DNA of 15,055 nucleotides from CAYGAW01 sp964347945 (GTDB lineage: Bacteria; Chloroflexota; Anaerolineae; UBA7937; B3-Chlor): NCBI GenBank assembly GCA_964347945.1, contig CAYGAW010000197.1, positions 1-15,055 of the forward strand, read 5' to 3'. Made by a program: the position numbers and the translations under genes. Below, in pieces: positions 7,417-14,840 of the stretch. The notes beneath the pieces are model-generated. The model was not told the origin of the DNA, did not search any database, and saw only the letters and a program-made list of their open reading frames with translations. Positions within the stretch are counted from its first letter, which is position 1; every line of letters starts with the position of its first letter.

Positions 7417-8550
7417 ATGTGGGGTCGCATCACCAATCTAGTGATCAAGGATCTACAGCAGTTTCTTCGCGACCGGGTTCTGCTGTCGTTCGTCCTCATA
7501 GGGCCTACGCTTCTGCTGCTGATGTTGGGCCAGGGTACGGCAACCGAGACATCTCACCTGCCGATGGCTGTGGTGGATGAGGACCGGACAAACGCCAGCA
7601 GACAACTGATTGTAGCGTTGGAAAACCTCGAAGAGTTGGATGCCTCATATTACCTAGATGATGTTGACGAAGCCGCTCAATTGCTGGACGGTGGACGGAT
7701 TACCTTGGCCGTGGTGATTCCTCGTGGTTTCGGCGCAGCACTGGAGTCTCCGCGAGAAAGAGCGTCCATTCAACTGTTGGTGGACGGGTCCAATATCGTA
7801 GCTGCCTACGCGGCTATTGGCGCTGCCGAAGGAACGATCAACGACTTGGGGCAGGAGATCGTCGTGGAGCGAGGCGAATTGCCCAAGGGAGGGAATCCCT
7901 CCTTGGCACAGCTAAGCATGCGGACGACGACTCGCTTCAATCAGGAGATGAAGCATGGATACTACCTCCTTCCCGCCCAGTTGAGTGTGGTCGTTCACGT
8001 GGTCACCCTCCTCGTCGCTTCGGTGGGAATTGTGAGAGAACGGGAGACGGGCACCTTGGAGCAGCTGATGGTCACGCCTCTGAGAAGGCTAGAGTTCATC
8101 ATCGGCAAGGCGACTCTGCCCACTATAGTGGCCTTCGTTGACTTCCTGGCGATGCTGGGTATCGTCGTATGGGTATTCGGCGTGCCCGTCAGAGGGTCTC
8201 TGGCCTTGCTGCTCGCCCTGACCTTGCTCTTCATCATGGCCCAGCTGACCTGGGGATTGGTGATTTCGGCGGTGTCGGCGACACAGCAGCAGGCCGTGTT
8301 GTTGATTTTCATGATAGGCATACTGAACGTGGGCTTCTCGGGCTATCTGGTCGCAGTGGAGAACATGCCCCTACTCATGCAGTGGGCATCAGCTTTCTTT
8401 CCTATCCGCCATTATCTGTCTGCAATGCGTAGCATCATGCTGAAGGGAGCTACACTCAACGATCTGATGCCGCAGCTCTTTGCCCTCACTGCCTTGGGCA
8501 TCGCAAGCCTCGTTCTCAGCGTACGCAGCTTTCGCAAGCAGTTGGAGTGA
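7417..8550 (+). CDS. ABC-2 type transporter permease, pair C second member
   Basis: A 377-residue ABC-2 permease: N-terminal VIKDLQQFLRDRV, first membrane helix about residues 20-38, extracytoplasmic domain with AVVDEDRTNASRQ, cytoplasmic RERETGTLEQLMVTPLRRLEFIIGK, then membrane helices and a FRKQLE tail. In the place of the WYNPN motif it reads RFNQE (R173), so both the tryptophan and the proline are gone; it is the most divergent of the six at this site. It starts five bases after the preceding stop, as in pair B. It is the counterpart of the gene at 5110-6240, and it is the last permease before the two ATPase genes, 27 bases upstream of the first. Confidence 0.92.
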   Translation: MWGRITNLVIKDLQQFLRDRVLLSFVLIGPTLLLLMLGQGTATETSHLPMAVVDEDRTNASRQLIVALENLEELDASYYLDDVDEAAQLLDGGRITLAVVIPRGFGAALESPRERASIQLLVDGSNIVAAYAAIGAAEGTINDLGQEIVVERGELPKGGNPSLAQLSMRTTTRFNQEMKHGYYLLPAQLSVVVHVVTLLVASVGIVRERETGTLEQLMVTPLRRLEFIIGKATLPTIVAFVDFLAMLGIVVWVFGVPVRGSLALLLALTLLFIMAQLTWGLVISAVSATQQQAVLLIFMIGILNVGFSGYLVAVENMPLLMQWASAFFPIRHYLSAMRSIMLKGATLNDLMPQLFALTALGIASLVLSVRSFRKQLE

Positions 8551-8577
8551 GGGAGTGAGTTAGTAGAGGTGGAATGA

Positions 8578-9567
8578 ATGCTGAACAAGGACAACTACGT
8601 GATAGAGACGCATAACCTGACTCGCACCTTCAAGAAGGTGGTAGCAGTTGACAACCTCAATCTCGAGATAGAGAGAGGCGAGATCTTCGGCCTGGTGGGA
8701 CCCGATGGGGCGGGAAAGACCACCACCATCCGACTGCTATGCGCCATCATGAACCCCACCGAAGGCAGCGCGAAAGTGGCGGGCTTTGACGTGGTCAAAG
8801 AGGCAGAAGAGATAAAGAAGCGCATCGGCTACATGGCGCAGCGATTCAACCTTTATGGCGATCTGTCCGTTCTGGAAAACCTCAACTTCTTCGCCGACAT
8901 CTTTGCAGTGACGGGCCAGACGAGGAAGGAGCGGATAGACCAGCTGCTGGGTTTCGCCCGCCTGACAGACTTCAAAGACCGGAGGGCTGCTCAGCTGTCT
9001 GGAGGCATGCAGAAGAAGCTGGCGCTCGCCTGCACACTCATTCACGAGCCAGAGGTTCTGTTTCTTGATGAGCCTACCACCGGCGTGGACCCCGTCTCGC
9101 GACGGGAGTTCTGGGATATCCTCTCAGACCTCCACCTGAGAGGGGTGACCCTCTTCGTCAGCACGCCCTACATGGATGAGGCAGAGCGGTGTTCTCGTGT
9201 CGCTCTAATGTTCGAGGGCGACATCATCGTCTGCGACGAGCCTGAGAAGGTGAAGGAGTTGGTCCCAGCGGAGTTGATCGAATTGAGGCCCGAAGAGCTG
9301 AGGCGAGCCAGAGACATCGTCGCCCGCATGGACGGAGTCTTGGAGATACAGACCTATGGTGACCTGCTGCACGTGTTCGTTGATAGCGTAGAACAGCGCA
9401 TGCCCGAGTTGAAGACGTATCTGGAGGAAGAGGAGCTACAGATATCCGGGCTCCGCCAGACCAGGCCGCGGATGGAAGAGGCCTTCATCTCGCTCATTCG
9501 GAAGAGAATAGCTGAGGGCCGGGCCAACAATCCAGTGACTGACGCACTATCGAAGCCCAAAGACTAG
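8578..9567 (+). CDS. ABC transporter ATPase with altered H-loop
   Basis: A 329-residue nucleotide-binding subunit. Visible motifs: Walker A GPDGAGKTT at residues 41-49, Q-loop Q88, signature LSGGM at 140-144, Walker B LFLDEP at 161-166 with catalytic E165, D-loop near 171. The H-loop reads VSTPYMDEAE with P197 where the switch histidine normally stands; codon 9166-9168 is CCC. After about residue 225 comes a C-terminal extension of about 100 residues, usual for ATPases of ABC-2 drug exporters. The start ATG 8578 follows GAGGTGG (8566-8572) by five bases. It is followed 13 bases later by a second ATPase with a normal histidine. Together they correspond to the two halves of the fused YbhF-type ATPase, in which the first half also tends to lack the histidine; I recall this and could not verify it. 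Confidence 0.95.
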   Translation: MLNKDNYVIETHNLTRTFKKVVAVDNLNLEIERGEIFGLVGPDGAGKTTTIRLLCAIMNPTEGSAKVAGFDVVKEAEEIKKRIGYMAQRFNLYGDLSVLENLNFFADIFAVTGQTRKERIDQLLGFARLTDFKDRRAAQLSGGMQKKLALACTLIHEPEVLFLDEPTTGVDPVSRREFWDILSDLHLRGVTLFVSTPYMDEAERCSRVALMFEGDIIVCDEPEKVKELVPAELIELRPEELRRARDIVARMDGVLEIQTYGDLLHVFVDSVEQRMPELKTYLEEEELQISGLRQTRPRMEEAFISLIRKRIAEGRANNPVTDALSKPKD

Positions 9568-9580
9568 AAGGGTAGACCGC

Positions 9581-10540
9581 ATGCAGAATGAATACTCCGT
9601 CATGGCTGAGGATCTGACCAAGAAGTTCGGAGACTTCACCGCAGTGGATCATGTCAACTTCGAGATCAGGACTGGTGAGATATTCGGTTTCCTGGGACCC
9701 AACGGCTCCGGCAAGACCACGACCATCCGGATGCTGTTGGGTCTACTGCGCCCCACTGAAGGAGGCGGCACAGTCCTCGGCTACGACATCATCAAAGAAC
9801 CCGAGGAGATTCGCAAGCGAATAGGATACATGTCGCAGCAGTTCAGCCTCTACAACGACCTGACCGTTTCCGAGAACCTCAACTTCTACGGAGGCACGTA
9901 TGGGGTCACGGGAAAGCGCCTTCGTGAGAGGAAAGAATACATCCTGGAGATGGCGAACCTGAGAGGGCGAGAACGGGAGATGACCAAGAACCTCTCAGGA
10001 GGGTGGAAGCAGCGCCTGGCCTTGGGTACGGCCATCATTCACGAACCCGAGATGTTGTTCCTCGACGAGCCGACCGCCGGGGTGGATCCCATCTCGCGCC
10101 GGGCCTTCTGGGACCTACTCTACGAGTTGTCGGAGCAGGGGACCACCATCTTCGTCACCACGCACTACATGGACGAGGCTGAGCATTGCCAGAGCCTGGC
10201 CTTCATTCACCTGGGCAGGATAGTGGCGCGAGGGACACCTCAGGAGATCAAACAGAAAGTCATGAAGGGCCAAGTCCTCGAAATAGACTGCACAGACCCC
10301 GATGTGGCTCTCAGCACCCTAAGGGACGCTTCCCTATTCGATGAGGTAGCTCTCTACGGAGCGCTGATCCATGTGGTAGGCGAGGACCTAGAGGTGCATA
10401 TACCAGAAATCCATCGTCTCCTGGCACAACAAGGAGTCGAGACAAGGAGTGTCGACATCATCGCTCCCTCGTTGGAGGACGTCTTCATCTCCAGCATCAA
10501 AGAGGAGGACAAGAGGCTGGCTTTCGGCGGGGGAAGCTAG
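9581..10540 (+). CDS. ABC transporter ATPase, canonical
   Basis: A 319-residue nucleotide-binding subunit with a full motif set: Walker A GPNGSGKTT at residues 39-47, Q-loop Q86, signature LSGGW at 138-142, Walker B LFLDEP with D162 and E163, and H-loop histidine H195 in VTTHYMDEAEHC. A C-terminal regulatory extension follows after about residue 225. It energises substrate export through the ABC-2 permeases, most likely as a heterodimer with the preceding ATPase, because both are single copy, adjacent and complementary in their H-loops. The ATG follows AGAAGGG at a normal distance. The stop is 39 bases before the supported start of the first adaptor gene. Confidence 0.95.
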   Translation: MQNEYSVMAEDLTKKFGDFTAVDHVNFEIRTGEIFGFLGPNGSGKTTTIRMLLGLLRPTEGGGTVLGYDIIKEPEEIRKRIGYMSQQFSLYNDLTVSENLNFYGGTYGVTGKRLRERKEYILEMANLRGREREMTKNLSGGWKQRLALGTAIIHEPEMLFLDEPTAGVDPISRRAFWDLLYELSEQGTTIFVTTHYMDEAEHCQSLAFIHLGRIVARGTPQEIKQKVMKGQVLEIDCTDPDVALSTLRDASLFDEVALYGALIHVVGEDLEVHIPEIHRLLAQQGVETRSVDIIAPSLEDVFISSIKEEDKRLAFGGGS

Positions 10541-10567
10541 AGTGAATCGTCAACAACGCCCAGTATG

Positions 10568-10572
10568 AGGAG
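10568..10572 (+). promoter_or_regulatory. Ribosome-binding site that decides the first adaptor start
   Basis: AGGAG stands seven bases before ATG 10580. The alternative in-frame ATG at 10565 has no purine-rich sequence upstream and actually contains this AGGAG within its first codons. Position 10580 is therefore the better start; using 10565 would only add five residues. Confidence 0.6.
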
Positions 10573-10579
10573 AAAGCGA

Positions 10580-11974
10580 ATGAGACGGCGAATAGTAATC
10601 ATTGTGCTGCCGCTGCTGCTCCTGGTCGTGGCTGCAGGTGGATGGTGGTACCTCAGCTCCCACCCCGACGTGCAGGCGCAGATTGTGGCTGAGCTCGGCA
10701 TCCAAGTCGAGGTGGTTCCGGAAGGAGTCCTCGCTGCTTCAGGGATCATAGAGGCCGAAGAGGTGTCCGTCACTACAGAGGTTGGGGGCAGGGTGGCGGA
10801 GGTCTTGGTTGACGAAGGCGACCTGGCAGAGCTAGGAGACGTCGTCATCCGTCTCGACGACTCTATCCTGCAAGCTCAGATAGCCCAGGCCGATGCGGCT
10901 CTTGAAGCAGCCCAGGCTGCCCTGGCCCAGGTGGTCGCCGGAGTTCCCGAGGCTGAGATCCATCAAGCCGAGGCGCTGGTGAGGCAGGCGGAGGTGGCCC
11001 GCGACGGGGCATTGCAGGGGCTGAGAGATGCAGAGACAGCTCGCGACACCCCACAGGAGTTGGAGACCCAGATAGACGGAGCGCGCACCCAGTTGGCCAT
11101 CGCCGAACTGACCGTCGAGCAAGCCATCGCAAACGTGCGCGCCGCGGAGACACAGCAGGAGTTCTTCAAGCGGACCTACCCCCAGCTGGAGGAAGGCTTT
11201 GATGTCGATATCCCCGTCCCCGGCCTCGGCATAGTCGTCCGCAAACACATCAAGGTGAAGGAGCTGGTTCTGAGCGAGGTACGGAAACAGGGGGACCTGG
11301 CGAACCAAGAGGCATGGATGGCCTGGCAAGGCCTGTACGCGGCCGAGGCCGCGCGAGACGGCGCCCGCCAGAACCTGAACAACCTGCTGGCGATGCGGGA
11401 CAATCCCTTGGAGGCCGATGCCCTGGTCGGCGCCGCCCGGGCTCAATATGAGATCGCCGAAGCCGGCGTTGCGGTGGCGCAAGCCCAGCTGGATGCTCTC
11501 CGCGCTGGCGCCACTGAGGACGAGGTCAGCCTGGCAGAGTCTCAAGTTCAACAGGCTGAAGCTGCACTGCATACTCTGCAAGTGCAATTGAACAAGATGA
11601 CGCTTCCGGCACCCAGAACGGGCGTGGTGCTGCAACGCATGGTCAATGTGGGCGAGATTGCCCCGCCGAACTTCTCTCTGCTGACCATGGCCGACCTGGA
11701 CCAAGTCACTCTGACCGTATACGTACCGGAAAAGGACATTGGTTTGGTCAAGGTGGGCCAGCCGGTAGAGGTGGACGTGGACTCCTTCCCCGAGAGGACC
11801 TTCAGTGGGGACGTGGTGCACATCGCTTCCCGAGCAGAATTCACCCCCAAGAACGTGCAAACTAAGGAGGAAAGGGTGAGCACTGTCTTCGCAGTGAAGA
11901 TACGCATTCCCAATTCCGACCACGCGTTGAAACCTGGCATGCCTGCCGATGCCCAGATTCTGGTGGAGAAGTAA
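10580..11974 (+). CDS. HlyD-like membrane fusion (adaptor) protein, membrane-anchored
   Basis: A 464-residue periplasmic-adaptor-type protein (HlyD/YbhG family). Arginine-rich MRRR is followed by an uncleaved signal-anchor helix at about residues 5-24. A biotinyl-lipoyl-like half motif follows (SGIIEAEEVSVTTEVGGRV, then VDEGDLAELGDVVIRLD), then a long alanine/glutamine-rich coiled-coil hairpin, the second lipoyl half (LPAPRTGVVLQRMVNVGE), and a beta-barrel domain with AEFTPKNVQTKEERVSTVF, typical of YbhG-type adaptors. Compared with its paralogue downstream it has about 40 extra residues near 194-237 at the tip of the coiled coil, including the hydrophobic stretch DIPVPGLGIVV. It follows the ATPases and ends 14 bases before the second adaptor. 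It should link the ABC-2 permeases to the cell exterior. ATG 10565 is an alternative start. Confidence 0.92.
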   Translation: MRRRIVIIVLPLLLLVVAAGGWWYLSSHPDVQAQIVAELGIQVEVVPEGVLAASGIIEAEEVSVTTEVGGRVAEVLVDEGDLAELGDVVIRLDDSILQAQIAQADAALEAAQAALAQVVAGVPEAEIHQAEALVRQAEVARDGALQGLRDAETARDTPQELETQIDGARTQLAIAELTVEQAIANVRAAETQQEFFKRTYPQLEEGFDVDIPVPGLGIVVRKHIKVKELVLSEVRKQGDLANQEAWMAWQGLYAAEAARDGARQNLNNLLAMRDNPLEADALVGAARAQYEIAEAGVAVAQAQLDALRAGATEDEVSLAESQVQQAEAALHTLQVQLNKMTLPAPRTGVVLQRMVNVGEIAPPNFSLLTMADLDQVTLTVYVPEKDIGLVKVGQPVEVDVDSFPERTFSGDVVHIASRAEFTPKNVQTKEERVSTVFAVKIRIPNSDHALKPGMPADAQILVEK

Positions 11975-11988
11975 AGGGAGGCCAACGG

Positions 11989-13245
11989 ATGCGATTCAAA
12001 GCAGCAATTCCGGCCGTAGTTCGTTTACTAATCCTCGGCATAGCCCTTGCGTTGGTCTGCTCCGCCTGTGGAGGAGGGACCGAGACAGGAGCCATCGAGG
12101 CTTCGGGCACAATCGAGGCCGAAGAGGTTATCATAGCGTCGGAGTTCGGTGGTCGTGTGGCGGACGTTCTAGCCGAGGAAGGCGACGAGGTGGAGGCAAG
12201 CGACGTCCTCATACGCCTCGATACCAGCCTCGTAGATGCTCAGATGGGAGAGGCTGAAGCGGCCGTGGCCGCAGCGCGTGCCAATCTCGCCCGGGTGCAG
12301 GCCGGACCCCGACCGGGAGAGATAACCACCGCCGAAGCCATGCTGGAGCAGGCCATTGCGGCACGCGACGGGGCCGAAAGAGCCTGGCGCGACGCTCAGG
12401 CAGTGCGAGATAACCCTCAGCAACTGAACGCCCAAATAGACGAGGCCAGCGCTCAGGTAGAACTGGCAGAGCGGCAGGTTGCGCAGGCGCAAGCGCAACT
12501 GCGAAGTCTCGAAATCGAGCGCAATTCCTATGCCGGTGCTGGCGATGACGAGAGCAAGACCGCATACGAGGCGCTGGACCAACAGGTGAAGGCAGCAGAG
12601 GCAGCGGTGGCTATCGCCGGGGAGACTCTGGAGGGAGCCAAAGCCCATCTTGAGAATCTGATGGAGATGCGCGATAGGCCCATCGCTTTGAACACCACCG
12701 TCAACCAAGCGAGAGCTCAATACGAGCAAGCCGTGGCAGCGGCAGAGGTGGGACAGGCCAGCCTCGACGCGCTGTTGGCCAAGCCTACAGAGGAAGAGGT
12801 AGCTATAGCTCAGGCCCAGGTCAGTCAGGCGGAGGCCACTCTGACCATTCTACAGGTTCAGCTGGACAAGATGACGCTTCGCTCCCCTTTGAGCGGCCTG
12901 GTGAGCAACCGCGCCATCCATGTGGGAGAGACCGCATCTCCGGGCGCGACGCTGATGACCGTGGCAAACCTGGATGAGGTAGAGCTGACCGTCTACATAC
13001 CCGAGAACCGCTATGGTCGGATTCAGTTAGGCCAACCGGTGGGTGTGGAGGTCGATTCCTTCCCCGGCACTGTGTACGAGGGCAAGGTGACGTACATCTC
13101 TTCGCAGGCAGAATTCACCCCTCGGAACGTGCAAACTCAAGAGGAAAGGGTGAGCACCGTCTTCGCCGTCAAGATCCTTATTGCCAACCCTGAGCATGAC
13201 CTGAAACCCGGCATGCCTGCCGACGCTTCCATAGCGGTGGAATAG
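11989..13245 (+). CDS. HlyD-like membrane fusion protein, predicted lipoprotein
   Basis: A 418-residue paralogue of the preceding adaptor. The N-terminus is a lipoprotein signal: basic MRFK, hydrophobic core to about residue 23, then CSAC with C27 as probable lipidation site, followed by a GGG linker (C24 is also present, and the box is not ideal). Then come the lipoyl half motif (ASGTIEAEEVIIASEFGGRV), an alanine-rich coiled-coil hairpin, the second lipoyl half (LRSPLSGLVSNRAIHVGE) and the barrel domain with AEFTPRNVQTQEERVSTVF. The hairpin tip lacks the insertion of its sister. AGGGAGG, seven bases before ATG 11989, is a strong ribosome-binding site. It is probably the last structural gene of the exporter operon. 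Whether it acts together with or in place of the first adaptor is unknown. Confidence 0.92.
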   Translation: MRFKAAIPAVVRLLILGIALALVCSACGGGTETGAIEASGTIEAEEVIIASEFGGRVADVLAEEGDEVEASDVLIRLDTSLVDAQMGEAEAAVAAARANLARVQAGPRPGEITTAEAMLEQAIAARDGAERAWRDAQAVRDNPQQLNAQIDEASAQVELAERQVAQAQAQLRSLEIERNSYAGAGDDESKTAYEALDQQVKAAEAAVAIAGETLEGAKAHLENLMEMRDRPIALNTTVNQARAQYEQAVAAAEVGQASLDALLAKPTEEEVAIAQAQVSQAEATLTILQVQLDKMTLRSPLSGLVSNRAIHVGETASPGATLMTVANLDEVELTVYIPENRYGRIQLGQPVGVEVDSFPGTVYEGKVTYISSQAEFTPRNVQTQEERVSTVFAVKILIANPEHDLKPGMPADASIAVE

Positions 13246-13374
13246 GAGAGTCGCAGACCAGAGCACGAGCGACTGTGCCACTGAGTGCGGTGTTCGTGCA
13301 AGCCGCGGATTACTGACGCAACTGAAGCAGTCCGCTACCAGCAAAACTCGGCAGCGCGAGGGAGGAGCATGGGC

Positions 13375-13599
13375 ATGTCCGAGCAGAGAGAGTCGAAGCT
13401 GGAGAAAGTGTATACTGCGTCCGGCCAGCTCCAGGCCTATGTGATCAAGGGAAAACTGGAAAGCGAGGGTATCCCCGCCCTGTTGCAGTATGAGAGCGAG
13501 ATCTTCGGCTTCACCGTGGACGGGATGGGCCAGGTACGGATTCTGGTGCCGGAGCACCTGGCCGAGAAAGCGAAGGAGATTCTGGCTGATCCAGACTAG
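13375..13599 (+). CDS. DUF2007-like small signal-transducing-type protein
   Basis: A 74-residue soluble protein that resembles the DUF2007 family (PF09413, named putative prokaryotic signal transducing protein): a beta strand with EKVYTASGQLQA, a helix in which GKLESEGIPALLQ provides the typical L-ES-GIPA motif, a variable loop, then VRILVPEHLAEKAKEIL. The size suits this single-domain family. The start is chosen by spacing: GGAGG at 13361-13365 is nine bases from ATG 13375 but only three from ATG 13369, which would add two residues. It lies 129 bases after the second adaptor, a larger gap than within the operon, so it may be separately expressed. No strong promoter is visible in that gap. 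The molecular role of the family is not established. Confidence 0.8.
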   Translation: MSEQRESKLEKVYTASGQLQAYVIKGKLESEGIPALLQYESEIFGFTVDGMGQVRILVPEHLAEKAKEILADPD

Positions 13600-13600
13600 C

Positions 13601-13630
13601 GACAGGACCGGCGAGCGCTGCTGTCAGTTT
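13601..13630 (+). terminator. Weak candidate intrinsic terminator
   Basis: GACAG (13601-13605) pairs with CTGTC (13621-13625) and CGGC (13609-13612) pairs with GCTG (13617-13620, one G-U pair) around a GAGC loop, with a three-base bulge on the left arm. The stem is followed by AGTTTCTT. It lies directly after the DUF2007-like stop codon. The bulge and the poor T-tract make it weak. Confidence 0.3.
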
Positions 13631-13709
13631 CTTGACCGCTTGCATCGAAGTCATGGCCCGTTCACCCCTGCGGGTGTGGACTCCCTTGCTACTTGAGGGC
13701 GCCTGAGGC

Positions 13710-14840
13710 ATGGTCACCACCGCGGCACATGCGCGCCAGGCGTCACTGGCCAGAGATCGTTCACCTTCACCGTCTGCAAACACTGAGCACATGGTTTTCG
13801 AATACGTAGGCGGCATTCATCTGCATACTTCGTCCTCCGATGGGGCAAGTACTCACGAGGAGGTGGCCCAGGTCGCTTCCCGCGCTGGATTGGATTTCCT
13901 GATCGTCGCCGATCACAACGTATTCGTGAAAGACAGGGACGGCTGGTACGGAGACCTGTTGCTGCTAGTGGGGGAAGAGCTCCACGATACACAGCGGGCG
14001 CCCGAGGCCAACCACTATCTGGCCTTCGACATCGACGAGCACATCGATGCTGACAACAAGAGTGCCCAGACGGTCATCGACGAAGTGAACACGCAAGGAG
14101 GCTTCGGCTTCATCGCCCATCCTTTCGAGCACAGTCCCTCCTTCACAAGAGAGCCAGAATTGCCGTGGGTCGACTGGGAGGTTACAGGCTACACCGGGTT
14201 GGAGATATGGAACTACATGTCTGAGTTCAAGAGCTACCTCCACAACCTACGCCGGGTGCTGTTCTTCGTCTACTTCCCCCAGGTAATGATGAGAGGGCCC
14301 TTCCCGGAGACCCTCGCCAAGTGGGATGAGTTGTTGGAAACCCGCAGGACAGTCATTATCGCTGGCACCGATGTCCATGGCAATACCTACAGCTTTGGCC
14401 CTCTTCGCCGCGCCATCCTCTCCTACGACCATTGTTTCAAAGCGGCTCGAACGCATATCCTCACTCCTGAGCCCTTCACCCGCGAGCTCAAGCACGACAA
14501 GGCACTGGTCTATCAGGCCCTCAAGGAGGGATGCTGCTTCGCCGCCTACGATGCGGTCGGCGACTCCTTCGGTCTTCGCTTCACGGCCAGCAACAGCGAG
14601 GCGAGCGCAGGTATGGGCCAGGAGATTTCGATTGCCGGCGGGTTGGAGTTGAAGATTTCGTCTCCTCTTCCAGCAGACCTCCGCCTGCTGAAAGATGGTG
14701 AGGTCATCGCCCAGACCAAAGGCAGGAAACTCAGCCACACGGCGGAGCAAGGCGGCGTCTATCGGGTCGAGGCCTATCGTAGCCATCTCCTGAAGCGTCG
14801 CGGCTGGGTGTTCACCAATCCCATCTACGTGACGGGCTAG
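13710..14840 (+). CDS. PHP-domain metal-dependent phosphoesterase
   Basis: A 376-residue protein with the metal-binding motifs of the PHP (polymerase and histidinol phosphatase) superfamily: HLH at H37/H39 in GGIHLHTSSSDG, DHN at D68-H69, GEE at 88-90, HPF with H137, and GTDVH with D221 and H223. These residues normally bind a two- or three-metal centre that hydrolyses phosphoester bonds; the substrate cannot be read from sequence. After about residue 285 follows a beta-rich C-terminal domain typical of stand-alone PHP proteins of this type. The start is uncertain: ATG 13710 has GAGGG ten bases upstream, but the first 27 residues do not look like the fold, and ATG 13791 (giving MVFEYVGGIHLH) would make a clean PHP start. 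Its stop codon overlaps that of the convergent gene. It has no obvious link to the exporter. Confidence 0.9.
   Translation: MVTTAAHARQASLARDRSPSPSANTEHMVFEYVGGIHLHTSSSDGASTHEEVAQVASRAGLDFLIVADHNVFVKDRDGWYGDLLLLVGEELHDTQRAPEANHYLAFDIDEHIDADNKSAQTVIDEVNTQGGFGFIAHPFEHSPSFTREPELPWVDWEVTGYTGLEIWNYMSEFKSYLHNLRRVLFFVYFPQVMMRGPFPETLAKWDELLETRRTVIIAGTDVHGNTYSFGPLRRAILSYDHCFKAARTHILTPEPFTRELKHDKALVYQALKEGCCFAAYDAVGDSFGLRFTASNSEASAGMGQEISIAGGLELKISSPLPADLRLLKDGEVIAQTKGRKLSHTAEQGGVYRVEAYRSHLLKRRGWVFTNPIYVTG

Larger units (their letters stand above)
3971..8550 (+). other. Tandem duplication of a two-permease module
   Basis: Four permease genes stand in the order B1, B2, C1, C2. B1 resembles C1 (LRRT start, WYNP motif, EKExGT with ATPVR) and B2 resembles C2 (start like MxxRIxxLVxK, LRRDILLVS or LRDRVLLS, VDxDRT, VALEN, QLMVTP). 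Spacing repeats too: five bases inside each pair (5105-5109, 7412-7416) and about 30 bases between pairs. The pattern indicates duplication of a whole pair followed by divergence. It is recognised at protein level; I did not see long DNA identity. Confidence 0.75.

Noticed and set aside
656..8550. Six repeated permease genes as a mobile or repeat element
   Set aside because: No inverted repeats, target duplications or transposase seen; the similarity is at protein level and fits ordinary gene duplication.
10832..11923. Long minus-strand open frame (about 360 codons) opposite the first adaptor gene
   Set aside because: It lies wholly antisense to a well-supported HlyD-like gene and its translation has no recognisable domain; it is a by-product of GC-rich codon use on the plus strand.
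13249..13274. AGTCGC / GCGACT inverted repeat after the second adaptor as a terminator
   Set aside because: Only six pairs with a 14-base loop and no T-tract follows; too weak to call.
13305..13335. GCGGA / TCCGC inverted repeat before the DUF2007-like gene as a terminator or leader structure
   Set aside because: A five-pair stem around a large loop, no T-tract, and no known riboswitch elements recognised.
13632..13660. TTGACC as a -35 element of a PHP gene promoter
   Set aside because: No acceptable -10 hexamer lies 16-18 bases downstream (the sequence there is GGCCCG).
13663..13676. CACCC-CTGC-GGGTG hairpin before the PHP gene
   Set aside because: A five-pair stem without a T-tract; likely chance in a GC-rich sequence.
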